Assembly: GCA_017463375.1 (NCBI GenBank)
Contig: JAFTPG010000102.1
Coordinates: forward strand, 1-39,162
Source of the DNA: Ruminococcus sp.
GTDB taxonomy: Bacteria; Bacillota; Clostridia; Oscillospirales; Ruminococcaceae
DNA length: 39,162 bases
Direction of reading: 5' to 3'
The translations under genes and the position numbers were made by a program. Shown in pieces: positions 31,315-38,932 of the stretch. The first letter of the stretch is position 1, and every line of letters starts with the position of its first letter. Below the pieces are notes generated by a model that was given only the letters and a program-made list of their open reading frames with translations, had not been told where the DNA came from and searched no databases.

Positions 31315-31343
31315 TTGACTTACAGCGCATTATATGCTAAAAT
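31315..31343 (+). promoter_or_regulatory. Promoter P2 upstream of cttA
   Basis: TTGACT (31315-31320), 17-base spacer, TAAAAT (31338-31343). It gives a leader of about 170 bases with GCATTTC/GAAATGC and GGACGC-T-GCGTCC stems before the ATG at 31520. Confidence 0.75.
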
Positions 31344-31519
31344 ATAGGTATGAATTTTCGGGATAGCTGTATGTATTTGCATTTCAGCCCGGAAATGCAC
31401 CTGGATTTTATATGTCCGCTGCCTTGTACATAAGGACGCTGCGTCCGGGACTTCGCTGCGCAGATCAGAGCTGAACGATAATTTTCAGGAAAATAAATTT
31501 ATAGAGAGGTAATAGAACA

Positions 31520-33811
31520 ATGAAGAAATCTTTTCTCAAGAGAGCTATAGCTTCAGCTACAGCTGTTCCGCTTGCTCTCACACAGTTTCTGATTAATCCG
31601 TCATTGGCTGCTGAGGATACTGCTCAGATTCCCGCTGAGGCTGCTTCCACTGCTGCTGGTTCAACTGTGACTCTTAATCAGCTTCTTCGTATCGCTCCCG
31701 AAACAGAGGAGACTCCGGACAACGTACAGGTTTCTGACTGGAACTCAAGAATGGCTGCTCCGCTCATCTGGGGTGCAGAAGGCACAAATGTGGCTCTTGA
31801 TACGACGCTTGCTAAGCAGCTTCTCGTTGCTAATGCAGGTCTTTATGCTGGTTACATCGAGGATCTTATGTCCTATGTTGGCGATGTAACAGCTGAGGTT
31901 TCACTTGATGAAATCACAATCAACGGTAATATCGGCGATCTCAGTAAATATCTTGAGGAAACTATTTCCGACAGACTTAGTGTAGCTCTTGAGGATGTAG
32001 AGGCTGATTATCCCGGTTTCGACCGCGCAGCTCTTATCGACAAGATCAATTTCGATGAGCTCAGCGATACATCATGCGATATCGTACTTACAATCAATGT
32101 TGCTGATGTTGACGGCAGCACAAAATTCCCTGTAGAGTATACTATCACAACTGCTGATGATACTTACACTCTTGCAGGCGAGGACGGCTTTGTATCATTC
32201 ATGAAGAATGAGTACAGAATTGCTAAGGAAGCAGCTCTTGAAGCTCTTGCTGATATTGCTAACTATGACGTTCCTTATGCAGCTCAGGTTGCAGCAGATG
32301 TCGTTGATGACGCTGAGGCTATATTTGAGCACTATGATAACATTATCGTAAACCGCGGAAATGCTATCGCTGTTTACACAAGTCCCGACTTCACTTCAAG
32401 CAAGTCATACAAGACTACAGCTGACGCTCTTGCAGCAGCTAAGGTTTACGCTGAAAACAGAAGTCTGCCCGCTGCTGACAGAATCCCTGCTTCAATTTCC
32501 GCAGGTCTCGCAACAGCTTCAGGCTCTGCAATGTTCGACAGCCTTATCTCTCAGATCGAGGCTATCACAGGCGCTACACTTAACGTTTCTGCTCCTGAAG
32601 TAGGCGCTGCTCTTGATGCAGTTTATGACATCACACTCAACGTTGCTAATAACGAATGGGTGCTTACAGGCTGCATGGCTGACGCTGAGCAGCAGGAAGT
32701 TATCGACTACTACAAAACCAACAAGAATGAGCTCGTTACAAACACATGGAAAGAGTTCACAATTACTGTTGACATGAGTGCAGCAACAACAGGCACTGGC
32801 AGCATTCAGCTTGATCTCGTTAGACATCTCGTAACAGAGCCTATCGCTACAACAACTACTACAACTACCACATCCACAACTACAACTACTACAACATCTA
32901 CAACTACAACAACATCCACTACAACAACTACTACTTCCACAACAACAAGCACTTCCACATCAACTTCAACAAGCACATCTACAACAACAAGCACTTCCAC
33001 ATCAACTTCAACAAGCACATCCACAACAACAAGCACTTCTACATCTACTACAACATCTACTTCAACTACAACAAGCACAACAACAACAACTACAACAACA
33101 ACTACAAGCACAACAACTACTACAACAACCACAACTACTACAACCACCACAACAACAACTACAACAGAGCCTTACATTGTTTCCTCTTATGTAAAGACTG
33201 TAGAGGTTGTTGACGGCTACTACTTCTCACATGACAATCGCGGATTCTCTCAGGATCAGATTGTAAATGTTGAAATGGAGTACATTTGGTCTGATGATTA
33301 TGTTGATTCTCTCAACGTAACTAATGAGGTTGATTTCGGCGGCGCAACTCCTGAAAGCACATACAAGAGAAGCGAGATCGACTTCACATATGAAGTTCCG
33401 CTTTACATTGACGGCGTTCAGCTTACTGATATCGACGGCAACCCTGTAACAGTTACAGCTTACATCGGTGTTAAGGGCGACGCAGACCTCAACAACGAGG
33501 TTAACTCTCTCGACGCTTCCGTAGTACTTACTTACTACGCTAACGTTCAGACAAGCGCAACACTTGATAAGTCCATCAAGTTCTCACAGGACAGCGCTGA
33601 GCTCGATAATCTCGCAACATTCCTCGCTGATACAGATGTAAACGAGTTCGACGAGGCAAACTGGGCTCGTGTAAAGGTTGACAGAACAATCAATGCTCTT
33701 GATGCTTCTGACATCCTCTCATTCTACGCTAACAAGCAGACAACTACAGGCAAGTCCGACTACGACATCTGGATGATCGTAGTTCCGGAAAGAATGCTTG
33801 AGCGTGTATAA
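31520..33811 (+). CDS. cttA: CttA-like protein with X-module-dockerin (putative cellulose attachment)
   Basis: 763 residues. Signal peptide about 1-31. Residues 35-440 form one or two globular modules of no family I recognise; W residues at SDWNS, LIWG, NEWVL and NTWKE are the main exposed-aromatic candidates. Residues 443-549 are a Thr/Ser linker, with (TS)n stretches encoded by ACTTCC, ACATCA, AGCACA. The X-module starts at 550 and the dockerin at about 653 (GDADLNNEVNSLD); both are nearly identical to the end of ScaB, down to the PERMLERV terminus. In R. flavefaciens CttA binds cellulose through two unusual CBMs and docks on ScaE. The cellulose-binding role here is by position and X-dockerin, not by a visible CBM. 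Confidence 0.85.
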   Translation: MKKSFLKRAIASATAVPLALTQFLINPSLAAEDTAQIPAEAASTAAGSTVTLNQLLRIAPETEETPDNVQVSDWNSRMAAPLIWGAEGTNVALDTTLAKQLLVANAGLYAGYIEDLMSYVGDVTAEVSLDEITINGNIGDLSKYLEETISDRLSVALEDVEADYPGFDRAALIDKINFDELSDTSCDIVLTINVADVDGSTKFPVEYTITTADDTYTLAGEDGFVSFMKNEYRIAKEAALEALADIANYDVPYAAQVAADVVDDAEAIFEHYDNIIVNRGNAIAVYTSPDFTSSKSYKTTADALAAAKVYAENRSLPAADRIPASISAGLATASGSAMFDSLISQIEAITGATLNVSAPEVGAALDAVYDITLNVANNEWVLTGCMADAEQQEVIDYYKTNKNELVTNTWKEFTITVDMSAATTGTGSIQLDLVRHLVTEPIATTTTTTTTSTTTTTTTSTTTTTSTTTTTTSTTTSTSTSTSTSTSTTTSTSTSTSTSTSTTTSTSTSTTTSTSTTTSTTTTTTTTTTSTTTTTTTTTTTTTTTTTTTEPYIVSSYVKTVEVVDGYYFSHDNRGFSQDQIVNVEMEYIWSDDYVDSLNVTNEVDFGGATPESTYKRSEIDFTYEVPLYIDGVQLTDIDGNPVTVTAYIGVKGDADLNNEVNSLDASVVLTYYANVQTSATLDKSIKFSQDSAELDNLATFLADTDVNEFDEANWARVKVDRTINALDASDILSFYANKQTTTGKSDYDIWMIVVPERMLERV
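32846..33166 (+). repeat. Thr/Ser minisatellite linker of cttA
   Basis: About 107 codons of ACA/ACT/ACC with TCC/TCT/TCA/AGC. The middle part repeats a unit of about 30 bp (ACATCAACTTCAACAAGCAC) two or three times. Ser content is clearly higher than in the scaB linkers. Confidence 0.85.
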
Positions 33812-33843
33812 TCAAAGTTTCTCAGGAAACATCACAAATCACT

Positions 33844-33882
33844 GAAATGTTAACGCCTGCCGTCGCAAGGCGGCAGACATAA
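33844..33882 (+). other. Hairpin between cttA and scaE
   Basis: CTGCCG and CGGCAG arms near 33855-33875 around TCGCAAGG. There is no T-run, so read-through from cttA into scaE is likely; the stem may protect or process the mRNA. Confidence 0.45.
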
Positions 33883-33921
33883 CATAAATAAAACTATCAA
33901 AACGTGAAAGGAAAATTAACA

Positions 33922-34881
33922 ATGAGAAAGAATTCATTAAAGAGAATTTTCGCAGCACTTGCACTTTCTGCAGTTGCTACAACATCCGTTGCTTCTATCT
34001 CTGCTTTCGCTGAGGGCGAAGCTACTGAGCCTACAACAGCTGAGGAAACAACAGCTGAGGAGACAACAGCTGAGGAAACAACAGCTGGCGACACAACAGC
34101 TGAGGAGACAACAGCTGCTGACACAACAGCTGAGGAGACAACAGCTGACACAGCTGCTTCTGAAGGTCCTACAAGCGACGGCGGCTTCGTTTACAAGGAC
34201 GTTGCTGGTAACTACATCACACTTACAGCTGATGAGATCGCTGGTTCTTCTGTAAAGCCTGGCGTTACTGTTGATACAGTAGAGGGTGCTGCTGGTGCAG
34301 AGGTTACACTTAAGGTTAGCGTTGATACAACTGCTTGGAACTCAACAGGTATCCACGTAAACTACGATTCTGCAAACCTCGAGCTCGTAAGCGCTTCTTA
34401 CCACCTCGACGTTCTCACAAGCATCACAACAAAGAAGCCTACACTTTATGATGGCGGTGCATTCTTCACAACAGCTGGAGATATCGATGCTGGTACAAAC
34501 AACTACGCTGAGCTCACATTCAAGGTAACAGACGCTGCTAAGCCTGGCGACTTCTATCCTGTAAGCATTGACTACGTTCCTGGAGATATCTTCACAAGCT
34601 CAACAACTGATGAGGATACAAAGGTTCTCATGACAGCTTACACATTCACAAAGGGTATCGTAAACGGTGGTGTTCAGATTCCTGGTGAAGAGACAGCTGC
34701 TCCTACAACAGTAGCTCCTACAGCTGCTCCTACAACTGCTGCTCCTACAACAAAGGCTCCTACAAAGGCTCCCGTTAAGACAGAGTCTCCTAAGACTGGT
34801 GTAGCTGGCGTTGGCGTTGCTGCTGCTGGTCTCGTAGTTGCTGCTGGTGCTGCTTTCGTTCTCAGAAAGAAGGAAGACTAA
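33922..34881 (+). CDS. scaE: Cell-wall anchoring cohesin protein ScaE
   Basis: 319 residues from the ATG at 33922, nine bases after AAAGGA; the GTG at 33904 is part of the leader. Signal peptide 1-30, then a Thr/Glu/Ala repeat (TTAEE units, about 36-78), a single divergent cohesin (about 85-245; PGVTVDTVEGAAGAEVTLKV through NNYAELTFKVTDAAKPGDF), a Pro/Thr/Ala linker, and a sorting signal: SPKTG, a hydrophobic segment of about 22 residues and the tail RKKED. ScaE attaches ScaB and CttA X-dockerins to peptidoglycan via sortase. SPKTG departs from LPXTG in its first residue. Strong GCT/ACA/AAG codon use and a terminator follow the pattern of an abundant surface protein. Confidence 0.92.
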   Translation: MRKNSLKRIFAALALSAVATTSVASISAFAEGEATEPTTAEETTAEETTAEETTAGDTTAEETTAADTTAEETTADTAASEGPTSDGGFVYKDVAGNYITLTADEIAGSSVKPGVTVDTVEGAAGAEVTLKVSVDTTAWNSTGIHVNYDSANLELVSASYHLDVLTSITTKKPTLYDGGAFFTTAGDIDAGTNNYAELTFKVTDAAKPGDFYPVSIDYVPGDIFTSSTTDEDTKVLMTAYTFTKGIVNGGVQIPGEETAAPTTVAPTAAPTTAAPTTKAPTKAPVKTESPKTGVAGVGVAAAGLVVAAGAAFVLRKKED

Positions 34882-34913
34882 TTTAAATTAGTCACTGCAA
34901 TTACTTAACAATT

Positions 34914-34942
34914 AAGGCTCTCCGAAAGGAGAGCCTTTTTGT
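34914..34942. terminator. Rho-independent terminator after scaE
   Basis: AAGGCTCTCC, GAAA tetraloop, GGAGAGCCTT and T-run; it ends one base before the converging ttcA-like gene. Confidence 0.92.
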
Positions 34943-35683
34943 TTATTCTTCGTATATTTCTGGATGAGCACCGCCCCAGCCGTCAATGTCAGCACGCTTC
35001 ATAGCACCGAAAATCCTGTCCATGAAGCCGTGGTCGCTGCGTTCCATTTCGCTGAGAAATTCCTTGGTTTTCTGCCTGTTGGTATGACCGTCAGCAGGAC
35101 ACTTTGACTTAACAACTTCAAGATTATTCTTGAGCGCCGCCTTACGGATCTCACGCTCTGGAGCAAAGACAAGCGGACGAATCAGATGGATCTTCTTTCT
35201 GGAGAGATACGAAATCGGAGAAAAACAACCGATTCTTCCCTCATTGAAGAGATTCATAATAAAAGTTTCAACAGCGTCGTCGTAGTTGTGACCAAGAGCG
35301 ATCTTGTTGCACCCGAACTGAATCGTTGCGTCATGAAGAGCGCCCCTTCTCATACGAGCACAGAGACTGCAAGGATTAGTTTCCTTGCGGACATCGAAAA
35401 CTATCTCACCGATCTGAGTGGGAATCACATGATATTCGACGCCATGATCAGCGCAGAGTCTGGCAACTGAGGAATAATCGCCCCGTTCGCCGTTGAAGCC
35501 CGGATCGAGGGTCACAGCCACAAGCTCATAGTCAATACCGATAAAGCGGCGAAGCAGTATCAGACCGTTCAGAAGCACAAGACTGTCCTTACCGCCTGAA
35601 ACTCCGACGCAGATTCTGTCACCGTCGCGAATCAGGTCGTACTCCTGAATCGCCTTTCGCATATACCCTAAAATCTTCTGCAT
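34943..35683 (-). CDS. TtcA-family tRNA thiolation enzyme
   Basis: 246 residues from the ATG at 35683, preceded on the minus strand by GGAGGTAGTT; the longer frame to 36049 overlaps galE and is rejected. The PP-loop SGGKDS activates the target base with ATP. CSLCARMRRG supplies the CxxC pair and KSKCPADGHTNR the third Cys of the 4Fe-4S site used in TtcA-type 2-thiolation. E. coli TtcA makes 2-thiocytidine 32; Gram-positive relatives may modify other positions, so the exact base is not certain. It is transcribed away from galE. Confidence 0.88.
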   Translation of the reverse strand: MQKILGYMRKAIQEYDLIRDGDRICVGVSGGKDSLVLLNGLILLRRFIGIDYELVAVTLDPGFNGERGDYSSVARLCADHGVEYHVIPTQIGEIVFDVRKETNPCSLCARMRRGALHDATIQFGCNKIALGHNYDDAVETFIMNLFNEGRIGCFSPISYLSRKKIHLIRPLVFAPEREIRKAALKNNLEVVKSKCPADGHTNRQKTKEFLSEMERSDHGFMDRIFGAMKRADIDGWGGAHPEIYEE

Positions 35684-35711
35684 AACTACCTCCGAGATGA
35701 AATTCAAATTA

Positions 35712-35740
35712 ATTATAGCACAAACCTGTGAAATTTGCAA
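35712..35740 (-). promoter_or_regulatory. Sigma-A promoter for the ttcA-like gene
   Basis: Minus strand TTGCAA, 17-base spacer, TATAAT (plus-strand ATTATA at 35712-35717). Its -35 lies only seven bases from the -35 of the galE promoter. Confidence 0.75.
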
Positions 35741-35747
35741 ATATAAC

Positions 35748-35776
35748 TTGCAAAAGCGAACGAAATGTACTATAAT
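35748..35776 (+). promoter_or_regulatory. Sigma-A promoter for galE
   Basis: TTGCAA (35748-35753), 17-base spacer, TATAAT (35771-35776). The short leader ends in a GGAGGG site. Confidence 0.8.
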
Positions 35777-35809
35777 ATATGTATGTATGCAGCAATTGGA
35801 GGGATGAAT

Positions 35810-36823
35810 ATGGGTAAGATTCTTGTTACCGGCGGAAGCGGCTTCATCGGCAGTCATACCTGCGTGGAGCTTCTGAATTCGGGTTATGAGGTTGTGATTA
35901 TGGATAACCTCAGTAATTCCAAGCTGGCGGCTGTCGGAAGAATCGAGCAAATTACCGGAAAGAAAATTACTTTTTATGAGACTGACATCTGCGATTACGA
36001 CGGAACTGTCAGGATTTTCAAAGAAAACGAGATCGACGCTGTAGTTCACTTCGCAGGCCTCAAGGCTGTCGGAGAGTCCGTCAGCAAACCGATCGAGTAC
36101 TACTCAAACAATATAACCGGCACGCTCGTGCTGCTGAAGGTTATGCGTGAGTTCGGTTGCAGGAGGATCGTTTTCTCATCGTCAGCAACTGTCTACGGCG
36201 TCAATAATGAAGCTCCATATAAGGAGGATATGCCGACCTCGGCGACGAACCCCTACGGCTACACCAAGGTTATGATCGAGCAGATACTGCGTGATGTGTG
36301 TGCGGCTGACAGCGAGTTCAGCGCAGTTGCGCTCAGGTATTTTAATCCCATCGGAGCGCACAAAAGCGGACTCATCGGCGAGGATCCGAACGGAATTCCC
36401 AATAACCTTGTGCCGTACATTGCTCAGGTGGCGTCGGGCAGGCTTGCTCAGCTGAGCGTGTTCGGCAATGATTACGAAACTCCCGACGGAACAGGAGTGC
36501 GTGATTATATTCATGTTACTGACCTTGCAAAGGGGCACGTTTGTGCAATCAGGTATGCCGGGGAGCATTGCGGCTTCGAGCCTGTAAACCTAGGAACCGG
36601 AAGCGGCTCGAGCGTCCTTCAGGTTGCGGATGCCTATGAGAGAGCCTGCGGAAAGCCGATTCCAAGAAGGTTTGCTCCCAGACGTCCCGGCGATATTGCA
36701 GAGTCGTATGCGGATGCATCCAAAGCTAAGGAGCTTTTCGGCTGGACAGCTGAATCAGGCATCGACGAGATGTGTGCTGACAGCTGGAACTTCACTAAGC
36801 TTAATCCCGATGGTATCAAGTAA
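35810..36823 (+). CDS. galE: UDP-glucose 4-epimerase
   Basis: 337 residues from the ATG at 35810, six bases after GGAGGG; the ATG at 35804 would leave no spacing. It is an extended short-chain dehydrogenase of normal GalE length. NAD-binding loop TGGSGFIGSH at the start, FSSSATVYG with the catalytic Ser, and NPYGYTKVMIEQ with the Tyr-x3-Lys pair. RYFNPIGAHKSGLIGEDP and GVRDYIHVTDLAKGH are GalE-specific. It interconverts UDP-glucose and UDP-galactose for sugar use and surface glycans. It is the first of a run of four genes on the plus strand (to 38758). Confidence 0.96.
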   Translation: MGKILVTGGSGFIGSHTCVELLNSGYEVVIMDNLSNSKLAAVGRIEQITGKKITFYETDICDYDGTVRIFKENEIDAVVHFAGLKAVGESVSKPIEYYSNNITGTLVLLKVMREFGCRRIVFSSSATVYGVNNEAPYKEDMPTSATNPYGYTKVMIEQILRDVCAADSEFSAVALRYFNPIGAHKSGLIGEDPNGIPNNLVPYIAQVASGRLAQLSVFGNDYETPDGTGVRDYIHVTDLAKGHVCAIRYAGEHCGFEPVNLGTGSGSSVLQVADAYERACGKPIPRRFAPRRPGDIAESYADASKAKELFGWTAESGIDEMCADSWNFTKLNPDGIK

Positions 36824-36847
36824 AATAGAAAGGTATGGAACAACGAA

Positions 36848-37360
36848 ATGACAGATCAGATGCGAAATCTTATTATACTGCTTTGCGGAATTGCAGTGGT
36901 GCTGATTCTTGCAATTCTTCTTTTCAGAGGAAAGAGTCCGGTTATGAAATTCCTGTCGATTTTTCTCGAGGAGCGTGATGATGACGATATGCCGAAAAAT
37001 GGCAAAGGCAACCAGAAGGGACTGCCGATGAACGGTCAGTACAGCGGCAACGTTAATACTTCTCAGAGAATGTACCCGAACGAGGACTATCAGAAAAAGA
37101 CTTCCGAGCCACTCGTTGAGATGGCGACTCTCATCAGAAAGAGCGATGACCGTCTCAGAGTTATCGAGAGTACAGGTCAGACCAAGCTTATAGACGAATA
37201 TTACGAGCTTGTTTTTGTGACAAGAAGAGGCAAGACTCTTAAAATCGAGTGCTCCAGAGCAGCTTATGAGAGAATGCCCTTCAATCAGCAGGGATCTCTT
37301 ACATACAGACGCAATACACTTGTGAAGTTCAAGTACTACGAGGATACAATTTTAAATTAA
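36848..37360 (+). CDS. Membrane-anchored protein, DUF2500-like
   Basis: 170 residues. One N-terminal membrane segment (residues 7-26, NLIILLCGIAVVLILAILLF), a polar, disordered stretch (about 40-90, Asn/Gly/Lys-rich), and a small C-terminal beta domain (IDEYYELVFVTRRGKTLKIECSRAAYERM...GSLTYRRNTLVKF). The last part resembles DUF2500, where a similar membrane-tethered domain ends in a short strand set. No function is known. It is 24 bases downstream of galE, so probably co-transcribed. Confidence 0.7.
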   Translation: MTDQMRNLIILLCGIAVVLILAILLFRGKSPVMKFLSIFLEERDDDDMPKNGKGNQKGLPMNGQYSGNVNTSQRMYPNEDYQKKTSEPLVEMATLIRKSDDRLRVIESTGQTKLIDEYYELVFVTRRGKTLKIECSRAAYERMPFNQQGSLTYRRNTLVKFKYYEDTILN

Positions 37361-37408
37361 AGTAAAATGGGGCGGCTTCAGGTCGCCCTGATTAATTTGG
37401 AGGAATTT

Positions 37409-38080
37409 ATGGTCGAGTTCAAAAATGAGTGGGACGAGCTGCTCAAAGACGAATTTACAAAGGAATATTACCTCAGACTCCGTCAGATTCTGATTCAGGA
37501 GTACAGAACACAGCGCATTTTCCCGGGAATGTACGACATTTTTAATGCTCTGAAGCTGACCTCCTATAATGATGTAAAGTGCGTGATTCTGGGACAGGAT
37601 CCCTATCACGGCGAGGGACAGGCTCACGGTCTGAGTTTTTCCGTGCGTAAGGGAGTAGCTCCTCCGCCGTCGCTTGTGAATATTTTTAAGGAGATCAGGG
37701 ATGATATAGGTATCGACAATACCGGCAAGCACGGTGAGCTTACAAAGTGGGCGCAGAATGGAGTTCTCCTGCTGAATACGGTTCTGACAGTGCGTGCGAA
37801 TCGTGCGAGAAGCCACCACGGACTCGGCTGGGAGGAGTTCACGGGCGATGTGATCAAGCTCCTGAATCAGCGTGAGAAGCCAATGGTGTTTATGCTGTGG
37901 GGAGCTGACGCAAAGACCAAGGCTCAGCTTATAACAAATCCAAATCATCTTGTACTCAAGTCAGCTCATCCGAGTCCGCTTTCGGCGTATAACGGGTTCT
38001 TCGGATGCCGTCACTTCTCAAAGGCAAACGAGTTTCTCCGTGCAAACGGAATGGAAGAAATCGACTGGTCGATAGATTAG
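37409..38080 (+). CDS. ung: Uracil-DNA glycosylase (family 1)
   Basis: 223 residues from the ATG at 37409, directly after GGAGGAATTT; the upstream in-frame start at 37367 lacks a site. It removes uracil from DNA in base-excision repair. The catalytic water-activating motif GQDPYHGEGQAHGLSF and the DNA-intercalation motif HPSPLSAYNGFFG are intact, and LLNTVLTV precedes the usual middle region. A GGGCGGC/GTCGCCC hairpin lies in the gap just upstream (37369-37389). Confidence 0.97.
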   Translation: MVEFKNEWDELLKDEFTKEYYLRLRQILIQEYRTQRIFPGMYDIFNALKLTSYNDVKCVILGQDPYHGEGQAHGLSFSVRKGVAPPPSLVNIFKEIRDDIGIDNTGKHGELTKWAQNGVLLLNTVLTVRANRARSHHGLGWEEFTGDVIKLLNQREKPMVFMLWGADAKTKAQLITNPNHLVLKSAHPSPLSAYNGFFGCRHFSKANEFLRANGMEEIDWSID

Positions 38081-38089
38081 GAGTAGAAA

Positions 38090-38758
38090 ATGAAGCTGAA
38101 TCCTATTTCAAAATCCGAAGCGGCTCGCTATATGGGAGTACGGGGCGAGCCGGACGCTCAGGTTCAGGAGCTCATTGACCGTGCCGAGGAGACTGTACGC
38201 AGCAGTCTTGCTCCGAAATATGTCTATAGAGAGGCTTCTCTGCGCTTTGAAGAGCGGGGAATATATATCGACGGGATGAGTGCACCTCTCACCGGAGACG
38301 CCATCAGAAAGCATCTCAGCGGCTGTACGAGGGTCGTTCTCCTTGCAGCGACTCTTACCTCAGAGGCTGACAAGCTCATACGCCGTGCAGGAATCAGCGG
38401 AGTTGCAGAGGCTCTTGCTGCCGATTGTATTTGCAGTGCTGCGATAGAGCAGGTCTGCGACCGTGCCGAGGAGGAGATTTTCTCGCAGCTTCAGGCTCCT
38501 TACCGTACATGGAGGTTCAGTCCCGGTTACGGAGATCTTCCTCTTGACCTGCAAAAGGAGATTCTTCTGTATCTCAATGCCGCAAGGAGGATCGGTCTGA
38601 CTGTTACTGAAAACAGTCTGCTGATTCCGTCAAAGTCTGTGACTGCGATCATAGGAGTCTCGGACAGCTTCCTGCAAAAAGGAGCAAAGGGATGTGCGGT
38701 ATGCTCAATGAGGGAAACGTGCGGTATAAGAAAAAATAGCGGCTGCGGAAAGAATTAA
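38090..38758 (+). CDS. Stand-alone methionine synthase activation-domain protein
   Basis: 222 residues. It matches the reactivation domain of cobalamin-dependent methionine synthase: RTWRFSPGYGDLPLDLQKEIL contains the S-adenosylmethionine-binding RxSPGYGD-like core, followed by IGLTVTENSLLIPSKSVTAIIGV. Many clostridia carry this domain as a separate protein beside a short MetH. Here no metH is in the window. The C-terminus adds a Cys cluster (CAVCSMRETC, then SGCGKN) absent from classic MetH and possibly metal-binding. The start has AGGAG seven bases upstream; it is nine bases after ung. Confidence 0.88.
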   Translation: MKLNPISKSEAARYMGVRGEPDAQVQELIDRAEETVRSSLAPKYVYREASLRFEERGIYIDGMSAPLTGDAIRKHLSGCTRVVLLAATLTSEADKLIRRAGISGVAEALAADCICSAAIEQVCDRAEEEIFSQLQAPYRTWRFSPGYGDLPLDLQKEILLYLNAARRIGLTVTENSLLIPSKSVTAIIGVSDSFLQKGAKGCAVCSMRETCGIRKNSGCGKN

Positions 38759-38864
38759 GTGGAGATAGTTCATTTAAGCACAGCATTAACAAAACGTACA
38801 AAAAAACTGCGTCTGATTTGGCAATATGACCATAATACGGCTGAATTTCTATCTAAAATGGACA

Positions 38865-38893
38865 TTGACAGGAAAGGCTAAAAATGTTATAAT
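38865..38893 (+). promoter_or_regulatory. Strong sigma-A promoter for terminal lipoprotein gene
   Basis: TTGACA (38865-38870), 17-base spacer, TATAAT (38888-38893): perfect consensus, 40 bases before the ATG. Confidence 0.88.
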
Positions 38894-38932
38894 AAGAGAA
38901 ATTGAATCTGTTAAAAGGAGTGTTTTAATAAC

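Noticed and set aside
31430-31466. Further GTAGGGG-family palindrome in the cttA leader
   Set aside because: GGACGCTGCGTCC is self-complementary but lacks the GTAGGGG/CCCCTAC ends that define the family.
34943-36049. Extended 368-residue reading of the ttcA-like gene
   Set aside because: The first 122 residues are antisense to galE and its promoter; a perfect ribosome site precedes the ATG at 35683.
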